Part shown: positions 1 to 8,704 of the stretch, piece by piece
Layout: each line of letters begins with the position of its first letter
Numbering within the stretch: position 1 is the stretch's first letter
DNA from: an uncultured Eubacteriales bacterium
GTDB lineage: Bacteria > Bacillota > Clostridia > Oscillospirales > CAG-382
Direction of reading: 5' to 3'
NCBI GenBank assembly: GCA_900551295.1
Contig: URVJ01000007.1
Coordinates: 1-64,000, forward strand
DNA: 64,000 bases
Made by a program: the position numbers and the translations under genes
Notes under the pieces: generated by a model
What the model saw: the letters and a program-made list of their open reading frames with translations, nothing else
What the model was told of the DNA's origin: nothing
Database searches by the model: none

Positions 1-50
1 TCAAAAACAACCTTAAAATTGATTAATATTTTTATAAATTTTATGAATAA

Positions 51-467
51 TTAGATTATTTCTTTGCAACATCCATTTTAATTAATATATTAAGCAAAAG
101 ACATATAAAGCAGCAGTATCTTGCAATTTCAATACACCATAACTCAGTAAATTCAAACGCAAACGCGCTTAAAGCAAACGGATTTCTCGCGCTGTACTCC
201 AATAACAGCGGAGTTCTGCTTGCCAAAACCGTGTCGCGCACCGTCTGCAGACAGCTCAACAGATATGAGAGAACTCCGTCGTATCAGCAGCTTGCCGTTG
301 CAAGAAACCACCGTTTCCCGTCGGCGCTGTTTGAAATGAGCTTTATATCAAATATTGAAGAATATCAGTGGACTGTAACACCCGGAAATTATGATCGTTC
401 GGCGGCCGCCGTCGTTTCGGGAGTCCTCGATTATTACCGTGCGCAGGAGGCATACCTTGAGTATTAA
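51..467 (+). pseudogene. N-acetylmuramoyl-L-alanine amidase (Amidase_3), 5'-truncated remnant
   Basis: The C-terminal half of a zinc-dependent cell-wall amidase is readable here: ISIHHNS (the conserved catalytic-domain histidine), then a GFLALYS strand, and near the end the FEMSFISNIEE motif that closes Amidase_3 domains. The N-terminal half with the first zinc ligands is missing. The frame is closed by a stop at 48-50, there is no ATG, and the first ~110 bases are much more AT-rich and do not resemble the family. The 3' end overlaps nth by 11 bases, as in a translationally coupled pair, so an intact gene probably once stood here. A short protein starting at GTG 231 is formally possible but would lack the catalytic site. 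The family call is firm; whether this is decay or a junction artefact is open. Confidence 0.6.
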
Positions 468-1110
468 AAAAGAGTCGGCAAAGGAAAAAAAAGCGCGCTT
501 TGAAAAGATAAACGCCTATCTTGAACAAAAATATCCCGATGCCGCGTGCTCTCTGGAATATAAAAACGATCCGTGGAAACTGCTTGTAATGGCAAGACTT
601 TCGGCACAGTGTACCGACGCGAGAGTGAATATTGTTTCTGAGGAGCTGTTCAGGTTTTTTCCCGATGTGTACGCTTTTGAAAAAGCGGATATACCCGATA
701 TAGAAAAAATAATATATCCGTGCGGACTTTATCACACAAAGGCTAAAAGCATAAAGGAAATGAGCGTGCGTATAGTAAACGGTTTCGGCGGAAAAGTTCC
801 GGATACGTATGAGGAGCTCATGTCGCTGCCGGGCGTCGGAAGCAAGATAGCAAATCTCATGCTCGGAGACGTTTTCGGCAAAGGCGGAATTGTCGCGGAT
901 ACTCACTGTATAAGAATTTCAAACAGGCTCGGACTTGCTGCGTCGAAAAATCAGTCTGCGGTCGAAAGATCTCTCGGAGAAATAGTGCCGAACCATTTGC
1001 AGAGCGACTTTTGCCACAGACTTGTAATGTTCGGCAGAGAAGTCTGCACAGCGCGAAATCCCGACTGCGAAAACTGCGGTATATCTGAGTTTTGCCCGAA
1101 AATCAAATAA
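457..1110 (+). CDS. nth: Endonuclease III (DNA glycosylase/AP lyase)
   Basis: Base-excision repair enzyme that removes oxidised pyrimidines and cleaves the abasic site. The 217-residue product has the helix-hairpin-helix LPGVGSK with catalytic Lys130, the catalytic Asp148 in VADTHC (the same 18-residue spacing as in the E. coli enzyme), and a C-terminal [4Fe-4S] loop with Cys197, 204, 207 and 213 in C-x6-C-x2-C-x5-C spacing. The start is TTG: GGAGG at 446-450 sits 6 bases upstream, and earlier in-frame codons lie inside the amidase remnant. It is probably co-transcribed with whatever lies upstream and ends before a bidirectional terminator. Confidence 0.95.
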   Translation: MSIKKESAKEKKARFEKINAYLEQKYPDAACSLEYKNDPWKLLVMARLSAQCTDARVNIVSEELFRFFPDVYAFEKADIPDIEKIIYPCGLYHTKAKSIKEMSVRIVNGFGGKVPDTYEELMSLPGVGSKIANLMLGDVFGKGGIVADTHCIRISNRLGLAASKNQSAVERSLGEIVPNHLQSDFCHRLVMFGREVCTARNPDCENCGISEFCPKIK

Positions 1111-1166
1111 AGACAGCGATAGTTTTGAGATAAAGTCGGTAAAAACGTAAAATGTCAAAAAAAGAC

Positions 1167-1196
1167 CCTCCTATAAAAACTTTCATAGGAGGTTTT
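1167..1196. terminator. Bidirectional terminator between nth and the GH78-like gene
   Basis: Perfect 8-bp stem CCTCCTAT/ATAGGAGG with a 10-base loop, A-rich on the left and followed by TTTT on the right, between two convergent genes. Confidence 0.8.
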
Positions 1197-1219
1197 GTTA
1201 TGCCTGAAGAATTCAGACT

Positions 1220-3286
1220 CTAAATGCAGGCGTAAATGTCGTTTGCAAAGTATTTGCCGAAAATGTATACCGGCACTGCCGACCAGCCGTGACACAGACT
1301 GCCTGCCTTTGAGAAGTCGTCCGCACCCTTGTCGGTTTCCCAAAACGTGTCCGCACCGCGCTTTATCATGTTTCCCCAGCGCTTTTCTATTTCATTAAGT
1401 ACGGCTTTCTTTCCGTTTTCGGCTTTTAATAATACCTCGTATCTGAAGATCGTCATGCTTAGTGAATCCGAAAGCAGCTCCGTACCGGTCATGGATTTTA
1501 TTACCGTTTCGGTAAGATCTTTCGGAACCGCACCGCAGTACAGCATAAGCGACTGAGTAAGTACGTGCCGAGCCTTTTTGTCGCCGAGCCTTGTTATGTA
1601 AGCGCTGCTGTTCTTGTCAAAGAATGCCTTGTGCGTATTTTGAGCCAGTTTTTCTGCGGCGTTTTGGTATTTTTCACCGTCAAGACCGATAAGGCCGAGA
1701 ATTTTTGAATAGCACATGAGCGCGTCGCTCACAAAGGCGCATAACGGCGATTCGTACAGCTTTTCATCATTGCCGTAGCGTTCGTGTCCTTCAAGACCGT
1801 TCTGCCACTCGTAGAAATTCCAGTGGTCGTTTCCTGTATAAAGCGGAATAAGCCCGGTTTCGTCAATGCGGCTTATAAATCCGTCGGCTATATTTCCGAT
1901 TACGCGCATAAAATCACTGTCAAAGCTCTTATCTCCGGAATACAGTATATATTCATATACCTGACGTAAGAAAACCGCGGTAAAGCCCGGAATGGTAATG
2001 GGTTCGAGCCCCGGAGAACAAAGCTCAAGCAGACCGTCGCTCTCTCTGTACGAATGAGACATCAGTACAAGAGCCGCCTTTGCGAATTCAAATTCTCCGA
2101 AAGCATAATATCCGCATAGCATCTGAACGCGGCTGTCCATAGCATACAGCGCCTGTTCGCGCCACGGGCAGTCCTCGTAGTGCTCGTGCATGCAAAGTCT
2201 GAGCGTTTTCACTCCGACGTTGTATATCATCTTGTGAAGTCCGTCCGTAACGGGGCAGGGCAAAATGTTCAGAGGATAGTCCGACGGTCTTATGCCGGCA
2301 CGGATAATTTCAGCAGAGCGTGAATAGACGTGTATCTGTAAAAATCTGAGACCTATTCTCTGATACGGATAGAAAAACTCGTTAAATCCGGGCTTTGCAA
2401 CGTATCTGAAACAGAAATTTCTCGAACCGAGCTTGCTTCTTACTCTCATATCGTCGCAGTGCTCGCCGTAGCCTATGAGAATTTCGGCTTTTTCGGGAAC
2501 GTTTATGCATAGATCCAAAAATCCCGCACTCTCGCCGCCGAGGTCAAAGATAAAGTAACAGCCGTCGGCATTGTCGCTTTCGGACAGTTCGGCTTTGAAA
2601 CCGTTTTCGGTGCGTTTTATAAAGCTGTCGTCGCGCGAGGAAAGAAAAGCCGCGTACATTCTGTCGGCTTTGGGCGCGTCTTTGATATTGTCGGAAAATA
2701 CGCCTTTTGCCGTAAGCTTTCCTGTCTGCGGCGCACCTATTTTCAGCTTTTTTATGGGACGCATTGCAAAATCGCGGCTCTTTTCGATCCCAATGCTTTT
2801 TCGGAATTCATAAGGCACCGAAGTTTCGTCGTATTCGGCATTAAACCCTAACTGATCTGACAGCTTTTCCTTTTTGTCAAGAAATCCGAAAGCACGTGAT
2901 GAAAGTATGTCCGCGCCGCTGAAAAGAATTTCCTCTTTGTTTTGCGTCAGCGTAAATATAATGCCGGGAACGCCCTTCGAGCGCGTCGAAAAATTCTCGC
3001 CGCATACGTAGTGACCTATTTCAATGGTGTTGTTTCCCGTTTTGCAAAACTCAGTTATGTCAAGCACGTCGTAAAACGGGTGAAAATCATAGTCCTCATA
3101 CTGACCGCAGTCGGCAAAAACGCCGTTTACCGTGACCGAATATGTCGTGAACGCGCTAATGTATAAAAGTACGTTTTCGCAAAGCTGTATGTCAAAATCC
3201 GCTTTGTAGGTGAAAAATCCGTGTACGGTGTTTTCGTCACAGTCTTTCGCGGTAATCCACTTTGCATTTTCAAATATTTTTTTCAT
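1220..3286 (-). CDS. Alpha-L-rhamnosidase-like (GH78-related) glycoside hydrolase
   Basis: Predicted cytoplasmic glycosidase of 688 residues without a signal peptide. The N-terminal ~330 residues look like the beta-sandwich modules of GH78 enzymes. After that comes the (alpha/alpha)6 six-hairpin region, marked by EHYEDCPWREQALYAMDSR, which matches the conserved DCPWRE segment holding catalytic acidic residues in rhamnosidases. The C-terminal part keeps the LCHGWSA motif near the end of the barrel. It lies 68 bases downstream of an AraC-family regulator on the same strand, so the pair is likely one transcript. Substrate is not certain: rhamnosides fit the family, but many GH78 relatives are uncharacterised. 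Confidence 0.75.
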   Translation of the reverse strand: MKKIFENAKWITAKDCDENTVHGFFTYKADFDIQLCENVLLYISAFTTYSVTVNGVFADCGQYEDYDFHPFYDVLDITEFCKTGNNTIEIGHYVCGENFSTRSKGVPGIIFTLTQNKEEILFSGADILSSRAFGFLDKKEKLSDQLGFNAEYDETSVPYEFRKSIGIEKSRDFAMRPIKKLKIGAPQTGKLTAKGVFSDNIKDAPKADRMYAAFLSSRDDSFIKRTENGFKAELSESDNADGCYFIFDLGGESAGFLDLCINVPEKAEILIGYGEHCDDMRVRSKLGSRNFCFRYVAKPGFNEFFYPYQRIGLRFLQIHVYSRSAEIIRAGIRPSDYPLNILPCPVTDGLHKMIYNVGVKTLRLCMHEHYEDCPWREQALYAMDSRVQMLCGYYAFGEFEFAKAALVLMSHSYRESDGLLELCSPGLEPITIPGFTAVFLRQVYEYILYSGDKSFDSDFMRVIGNIADGFISRIDETGLIPLYTGNDHWNFYEWQNGLEGHERYGNDEKLYESPLCAFVSDALMCYSKILGLIGLDGEKYQNAAEKLAQNTHKAFFDKNSSAYITRLGDKKARHVLTQSLMLYCGAVPKDLTETVIKSMTGTELLSDSLSMTIFRYEVLLKAENGKKAVLNEIEKRWGNMIKRGADTFWETDKGADDFSKAGSLCHGWSAVPVYIFGKYFANDIYACI

Positions 3287-3354
3287 TGTCTTTACACTCT
3301 CTCCTGGAATTTTTCAGTAATTATATCATCTTTTTGCACGTATGTCAATGAACT

Positions 3355-4149
3355 TCAAATAAATCCGTTGTACTTTTCGGCGCACATATGCCTGTATTTC
3401 ATGGGCGGCATTCCGGCGGCGCGTTTGAAACAGTCGGTAAAATACTGCTGACAGCCAAAACCGCAGCTCTCCGCAATTTCCGTCATGCCGTAGCGCGTTG
3501 ACCAGAGCATTTGCTTTGCCGCGTTTATTCTTACCGTCACAAGATACTCATGCGCCGTGATGCCGAACGCTTTTTTGAAAACAAACCGGAATCGCGATTC
3601 GCTCATTGATACGTGTTTTGCTATGTCGGCTGACGAAATGTGCCCGCGGTAATTCTGCTCTATATATATCTTCGCTTCTTCCATTACGGGGTAGCTGAAA
3701 TTCGTACCGCGTTTTACGTGTTCGGCGTCGTCTGCAATTTCGCTTAAGATCATAAGAAACAGACCGCCGTAATATATTTTGTCGGTGTCCTGTTCGCTTA
3801 AAAGTATGAACTTTTTTAACTTTTCCTTAATGCTGCCGCCGTGCAGAGAGAAAAAGTATTCCGGAAGCGACGAAAGCCTTTTCGCAATAAGACCGCCGCA
3901 CTCGAATTTCAGAAACATGGTTTTGAACGGCAGCAGACTGTTTCTTTTCTGTCCGGGACGCGCGATAAGAATGTGGTCTTTCTTTACCGGTATCTCTTTT
4001 TTGTCAAGATACGTAAAAAGTCCGTCCTCAATGTAATATTCTATCTCAAACCCCGTGCATATGCGTTCGGGAGATGTTTTCAGCGTGCCGAACTCGGAGC
4101 AGTCAAAATATCCGCAGTTAATTTTTTCGGGAAGAAAAAGATTTTCCAT
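3355..4149 (-). CDS. AraC-family transcriptional regulator of the GH78/DUF5107 locus
   Basis: A 264-residue regulator. The first ~150 residues form a cupin-like effector domain (for example DGLFTYLDKKEIPVKKDHILIARPG), and the last ~100 carry two helix-turn-helix motifs (ISSADIAKHVSMSESRFRFVFKK and MTEIAESCGFGCQQYFTDCFKR) ending with the typical GMPPMKYR. ATG is preceded by GAGGTGA at good spacing. It stands upstream of the GH78-like gene and is divergent from the DUF5107 gene across 105 bases, so it is placed to control both, probably in response to a plant or mucin sugar. The inducer is unknown. Confidence 0.9.
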   Translation of the reverse strand: MENLFLPEKINCGYFDCSEFGTLKTSPERICTGFEIEYYIEDGLFTYLDKKEIPVKKDHILIARPGQKRNSLLPFKTMFLKFECGGLIAKRLSSLPEYFFSLHGGSIKEKLKKFILLSEQDTDKIYYGGLFLMILSEIADDAEHVKRGTNFSYPVMEEAKIYIEQNYRGHISSADIAKHVSMSESRFRFVFKKAFGITAHEYLVTVRINAAKQMLWSTRYGMTEIAESCGFGCQQYFTDCFKRAAGMPPMKYRHMCAEKYNGFI

Positions 4150-4254
4150 ATACTCACCTCAGTCGAAAATCTTAAAAAATCAGTCGGTTTGTATCTATAC
4201 GCCGTATTTTTATTATTGTACACTGTTTCTATCAAAAAGTAAAGGACTGATTTT

Positions 4255-7200
4255 GTGGAATCCGTAAAAATAAGCGTGGTTAAAACCGTAATACCGACAT
4301 ATCCCGAACCTGCCGCCGAGGAACTTCCGATGTTTGCCGAAAACAGGGTTCATCAGAGAACAAGCGGAAATCCGTATCCCAATAAAGTCGTGCTTGCCGT
4401 AAACCGCAGGGAAAAGGTGGATAAGGAATACGACGTTGTTGTGCTTGAAAACGAATATCTTAAAATTGAAATTCTGCCCGAAATAGGAGGACGCATATAT
4501 TCCGCACTCGATAAGACGACAGGATATGATTTTTTCTATAAGCAGCACGTAATAAAGCCCGCGCTTATAGGAGCGCTCGGCTCGTGGATATCGGGCGGCG
4601 TGGAATTCAACTGGCCCTTTCATCACAGAGCGTCGGGATTTATGCCCTGCGATTATATGACAGAAACACTGCCCGACGGGAGCGCCGTGTGCCGCCTTTC
4701 CGAGTATGATCCTACCGACGGCATGAAGGGTATGGTAAGCATAATTCTGCGCCCCGGTGAAAAGCGCTTTGAAACTGCGGTAAGACTGTATAACCGCACA
4801 AATACGCCGCGTTCGTTTCTGTGGTGGGGGAATGCCGCGGTGCCTGTGCATGAAAAATACCGCATTTTCTTTCCCGAAGACGTTACATATGTCAACTTCC
4901 ACTATCTGAAGTCGCGTATGCCGTACCCGACGGCAGGTGAGACGGTCTACAACGGAATACCCATGAAAGAGCCGCGTGACATATCGTGGCACAAAAACAC
5001 CGTCAATGCTACAAGCTACTTTGCGTGCGCGTCGGACTATGACTTTTTCGGAGGCTACGATTACGCCAAAGAGTGCGGAGTCGTGCATATAGGCGACCAT
5101 AATATTTCGCCCGGAAAGAAAATGTTCACATGGGGATACAGCGACCTTTCAAAGTGCTGGGAAAACGCGCTTACCGATACCGACGGACAGTACGCCGAGC
5201 TTATGGCAGGCTCGTATTCGGATAATCAGCCGAATTTTTCGTGGCTTGACGCATACGAAACAAAGTGCTTTTCGGAATACTGGTATCCAGTGTCTAAAAT
5301 CGGTTCTCCGAATTTTGCAAACCTTGACGCGGCTTTCAGACTTGACCGCGAAGAAGAAAAAATGTGTGTTCAGTCAACAAAGACGTTCGGCAATGTAAAA
5401 ATCACGCTGTACGACGGTGAAAAAACGTATTTTGAAACGCACTGCACGCTGACTCCCGATAAATGCCTTGATTTTGACGTCGGCAATATACCCGAGGGCG
5501 CGGCAGCCGAGATAAAAGACGGCGACGGACAGATAATCGCGTTCTACACTTTCCGTAAGCACGATAAATTCAAGTGCCCCGAAACAATTCCCGATATGCC
5601 TGAGGCTGCGACTATGGACAGCGCCGAACAGCTTTATCTTGCCGGCGTTCATGTAAATCAGTACCGTGATCCTGTGGTGAGTCCCTACGTGTACTGGAGA
5701 AAAGCTCTCGAACGCGACATAAATCACATTCCGTCGCTAATAGAACTTGCAAGATTTGAATATCTGCATATGAATTACGAAAACGCGCTTGAATACGCAG
5801 AGAAAGCCGTGAAAAATCTAAGCTTTTTCAATACGCGCCATAAGAGCGGAGAGGCGTACTACGTTTATGCGCAGATTCTGGAGGCTTCGGGCAGATATAA
5901 AGAGGCATATGATTTTTATTATAAATCTGCCTGGTGCGCGGACAGCGTGTCAAAGGCAATGACGAGAATTTCCATGCTCGATATAAGAAATTCCGATTAT
6001 GAAAAAGCATACGAACACGCGTCCCATGCGTTGAAATACGGTACCGATAACAGAGACGCCATGTTTGTGATTGTGACTGCCGCAAAAAAGCTCGGAAAAG
6101 ATGCGGACGGTTTTGTTAACGAAAGTCTGAAGTCCGATCCGCTCGACCACCTTATGAGATTTGCCGCGAAAAACAAAGATTTCTGCGATATTCTTGACAG
6201 CGATCCGTTTCGCACAAGTCTTGTTCTGCTCGAAACGCTTGATTCCTGCGGACTTTACGGCGACGCCGTGACGCTGCTTTGCGAAATCGAAAAGCACAAA
6301 AAGGACAGCATGGCGGCAATGCTTTATTATCTGCATGCATACTTCAAGAATCAGTGCGGAAAAGAGTTTGATGACGATCTTGAACTTGCAAAAAACGCAA
6401 AGACCGGGCATTTTTATCCGTCGCTTGCAATCGAGCGTTCCGCACTTGAATTTGCGGTAAAAAATAAAAATTCGGCGCACGCAAAAATGCTTCTCGGTTG
6501 TCTTTTGTACGGCAAAAAACATTATTCCAAAGCGGCAAGCCTCTGGGAACAGTGCGGTGATGTAATTTCGCTGAGAAACCTTGCCGTCGCATACTTCAGC
6601 CATCTCGGAAGGAAAGACGGGGCGCTCGCACTTATGAAAAAGGCGTGCGAAACAGACAAAGACAGCGCGCAGCTTAAATACGAGACTGCCGTGCTTATGG
6701 ATATGCTCACAACAGCGCCCGAAATAAAAGCCGAATTTCTCGAAAACCACCCGTTTGACCGCAATGATTATTTTGTTGAGCTGTCAAAGGCTTACAATCA
6801 GATGTTCAGACCCGAAAAGGCTTTAGAAGTGCTGCAAAGCAGACGCTTTATACCCTGCGAGGGCGGAGAACACGCGATAGCGGACGAGTATATTTTTGCG
6901 CATCTGGTGCTCGGAAAACAAAGGCTTGATAACGGAGACTGTAAAGGCGCGCTTGAAATGTTCAGAGCCGGACAGACCTTTCCCAAAACACTCGGCGCCG
7001 GAATATGGAACCATTGCAAGCTGATACCCTTGCGTTATCATGAGGCGCTTTGCCTTGAAAAACTCGGAAACCGGAGCAAAGCAAATGAAATATTTGAATA
7101 CATCGCAAATACCGAGGTCGAATATTTCAGCAATATAAACTTAAAGGAACTGCCTTATTTCAAGGCTAAAAGCCTTATGCATCTCGGAAATACGCTTGCC

Positions 7201-7470
7201 GCGGATAAAATTATAACAAAGTGCCGCCGTGAATGGGAAAAGACGGACAAGGTCGCGGATAACGGATATTTCTGCACGACGCCGTTCTTTATAAGCTTTG
7301 TAGACGACGCAAAAAGACAAAGACGCGCACAGCATCTCTATCTCAATTCGCTTATTCTCGACCTTACCGGAGAACCCGTCAAGGCGAAAGAATTTCTCGC
7401 CGAAAGCTGTAAACTCAAAAACGAAAATCTAACAGCGCTTTTCTTTGAAAAGTACGGCTTTGTAAAATAA
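4255..7470 (+). CDS. DUF5107 domain and tetratricopeptide repeat protein
   Basis: A 1071-residue cytoplasmic protein. Residues ~1-330 form a DUF5107 domain, a galactose-mutarotase/carbohydrate-binding-like beta-sandwich with EILPEIGGRIYSALDK and GGVEFNWPFHHR. Residues ~450-1050 are helical and TPR-like, with repeated units such as YENALEYAEKAV and NALALMKKA-type segments. GTG is the start, with AAAGGA 6-8 bases before it; no signal peptide is visible. It is divergent from an AraC regulator and a rhamnosidase-like gene, which supports a role in oligosaccharide breakdown or sensing. The exact activity of DUF5107 proteins is not known to me, so no enzyme function is claimed. Confidence 0.8.
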   Translation: MESVKISVVKTVIPTYPEPAAEELPMFAENRVHQRTSGNPYPNKVVLAVNRREKVDKEYDVVVLENEYLKIEILPEIGGRIYSALDKTTGYDFFYKQHVIKPALIGALGSWISGGVEFNWPFHHRASGFMPCDYMTETLPDGSAVCRLSEYDPTDGMKGMVSIILRPGEKRFETAVRLYNRTNTPRSFLWWGNAAVPVHEKYRIFFPEDVTYVNFHYLKSRMPYPTAGETVYNGIPMKEPRDISWHKNTVNATSYFACASDYDFFGGYDYAKECGVVHIGDHNISPGKKMFTWGYSDLSKCWENALTDTDGQYAELMAGSYSDNQPNFSWLDAYETKCFSEYWYPVSKIGSPNFANLDAAFRLDREEEKMCVQSTKTFGNVKITLYDGEKTYFETHCTLTPDKCLDFDVGNIPEGAAAEIKDGDGQIIAFYTFRKHDKFKCPETIPDMPEAATMDSAEQLYLAGVHVNQYRDPVVSPYVYWRKALERDINHIPSLIELARFEYLHMNYENALEYAEKAVKNLSFFNTRHKSGEAYYVYAQILEASGRYKEAYDFYYKSAWCADSVSKAMTRISMLDIRNSDYEKAYEHASHALKYGTDNRDAMFVIVTAAKKLGKDADGFVNESLKSDPLDHLMRFAAKNKDFCDILDSDPFRTSLVLLETLDSCGLYGDAVTLLCEIEKHKKDSMAAMLYYLHAYFKNQCGKEFDDDLELAKNAKTGHFYPSLAIERSALEFAVKNKNSAHAKMLLGCLLYGKKHYSKAASLWEQCGDVISLRNLAVAYFSHLGRKDGALALMKKACETDKDSAQLKYETAVLMDMLTTAPEIKAEFLENHPFDRNDYFVELSKAYNQMFRPEKALEVLQSRRFIPCEGGEHAIADEYIFAHLVLGKQRLDNGDCKGALEMFRAGQTFPKTLGAGIWNHCKLIPLRYHEALCLEKLGNRSKANEIFEYIANTEVEYFSNINLKELPYFKAKSLMHLGNTLAADKIITKCRREWEKTDKVADNGYFCTTPFFISFVDDAKRQRRAQHLYLNSLILDLTGEPVKAKEFLAESCKLKNENLTALFFEKYGFVK

Positions 7471-7493
7471 AACATAATTCAATATCCTTGATT

Positions 7494-7528
7494 GCCGCTT
7501 TTGTTTTTATAACAGAGGCGGCTTTTTT
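7494..7528 (+). terminator. Rho-independent terminator after the DUF5107 gene
   Basis: Twelve-pair stem (7494-7505 with 7511-7522, three G-T pairs) with a 5-base loop, followed by six T. Confidence 0.9.
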
Positions 7529-7556
7529 GCGCCGTGCCAAAAAATAATTTTAAAAC

Positions 7557-7587
7557 ACTTTACTTTTGTAAAGTAATTTGCTATAAT
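7557..7587 (+). promoter_or_regulatory. SigA promoter of the yerC-mutS operon with palindromic operator
   Basis: TTTACT (7559-7564), 17 bp, then TATAAT (7582-7587) with an upstream TGC (extended -10). A perfect inverted repeat ACTTTAC-TTTT-GTAAAGT (7557-7574) lies over the -35 box, a likely repressor site. A small GACGC-AAA-GCGTC hairpin (7613-7625) lies in the leader just before the ribosome site. Confidence 0.75.
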
Positions 7588-7636
7588 AATATAATAATGA
7601 GAAAATGAAAGGGACGCAAAGCGTCTTGGTGATAAA

Positions 7637-7930
7637 ATGAACGAGAAACTGAAAAGTCCGCTTGTCAATAACCTTTTCCGTGCGGTGCTTTCGCTTGAGA
7701 GCATAGAGGAGTGCTACGACTTTTTCGAGGATCTTTGCACGGTTGCCGAAATTAACGAGATGGCAAAGAGAATTGCCGCGGCGCATATGCTTTCGGAAGG
7801 AAGAAAATACACCGAAATTGCTGAAGATACCGGACTTTCGACCGCAACGATAAGCCGAGTAAACCGTTGTCTGAAATACGGCAGCGACGGATACGCAAGG
7901 GCGCTTTCGAGGATAGAATATGAGAAATGA
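7637..7930 (+). CDS. yerC: YerC/YecD family TrpR-related DNA-binding protein
   Basis: A 97-residue all-helical protein of the TrpR-like superfamily. The helix-turn-helix KYTEIAEDTGLSTATISRVNRCLKYG at residues ~57-82 is the family hallmark, and the length matches Bacillus YerC. It has no tryptophan-pocket signature, so calling it a Trp repressor would go too far. It is the first gene of a seven-gene plus-strand run, and a perfect palindrome overlies the promoter, which is compatible with autoregulation (inference). The 3' end overlaps the next gene by 11 bases. Confidence 0.9.
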   Translation: MNEKLKSPLVNNLFRAVLSLESIEECYDFFEDLCTVAEINEMAKRIAAAHMLSEGRKYTEIAEDTGLSTATISRVNRCLKYGSDGYARALSRIEYEK

Positions 7931-8699
7931 GAGCTACGGGAAATACCTGTCGGAGGTATACGACGTTTTTAACGCGGATTTAGACTATAAGGCATGGGCG
8001 GATTTTCTTGAAAAATGCTTTGAAAAATACGCCTGCACCGAGGTAAAGCATATAAACGAAATTGCCTGCGGAACGGGAAGTATGTCTGTCGAACTCTCAA
8101 AGAGAGGATATACGCTTACCTGCTCCGACCTTTCCGACGAAATGCTGTGCCTTGCCGACGCAAAGGCAAGAAATAACGGCTGCCGCAATATTGTTTTTGC
8201 AAATCAGGATATGAGAAGCTTTTCCGACTCGGTAAAGGCGCAGGGCGTTATCTGCCTGCTTGACAGCGTTAACTGCCTTACTTCTCCCAAAGACGTAAAG
8301 ACTTGTTTTGAAAGCGCGGCGTCGGTGCTTGATGACGGCGGAGTTTTTTTGTTTGACGTTAATTCAAAATATAAATTCGAGAATGTGTACTCGGATAACG
8401 CCTTTGTGCTTGAAGACAAGGGCATTGTCTGCGCATGGCAGAATTTTTATAACAAAAAGAATAAGATATGCGACTTTTATCTGACTTTCTTTATCGAAAA
8501 CAGTGACGGAACGTACAGCCGCCATGACGAAGAAGTAAGAGAGCGTATGTATACCGAAAAGCAGATAAGAAAATATCTTTCGGAAAGCGGATTTGAAACA
8601 GCCGGAGTATTTTCGGATTTCGATTTCGGCAAAGCCGACGAAAATAAGGACGAAAGACTGTATTTTGCCGCAGTGAAAAAGCAAAGCGGCGCGGAGTAA
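7920..8699 (+). CDS. Class I SAM-dependent methyltransferase
   Basis: A 259-residue Rossmann-fold methyltransferase. Motif I is EIACGTGSMS at residues ~45-54, the acidic end of strand 2 is CSDLSDEML, and motif IV is VICLLDSVNCL. The C-terminal part resembles small-molecule methyltransferases of the YqeM/BcbE type. The substrate cannot be read from sequence. GAGGA precedes the ATG, which lies inside the last codons of yerC, indicating translational coupling. Confidence 0.85.
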   Translation: MRNESYGKYLSEVYDVFNADLDYKAWADFLEKCFEKYACTEVKHINEIACGTGSMSVELSKRGYTLTCSDLSDEMLCLADAKARNNGCRNIVFANQDMRSFSDSVKAQGVICLLDSVNCLTSPKDVKTCFESAASVLDDGGVFLFDVNSKYKFENVYSDNAFVLEDKGIVCAWQNFYNKKNKICDFYLTFFIENSDGTYSRHDEEVRERMYTEKQIRKYLSESGFETAGVFSDFDFGKADENKDERLYFAAVKKQSGAE

Positions 8700-8704
8700 A
8701 ACAG

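Noticed and set aside
1996..2012. tRNA T-loop-like GGTTCGAGCCCC
   Set aside because: Lies inside the GH78-like coding frame and no acceptor, D or anticodon arms fold around it.
4213..5100. Minus-strand open frame of 295 codons
   Set aside because: Shadow of the DUF5107 gene; no recognisable domain.
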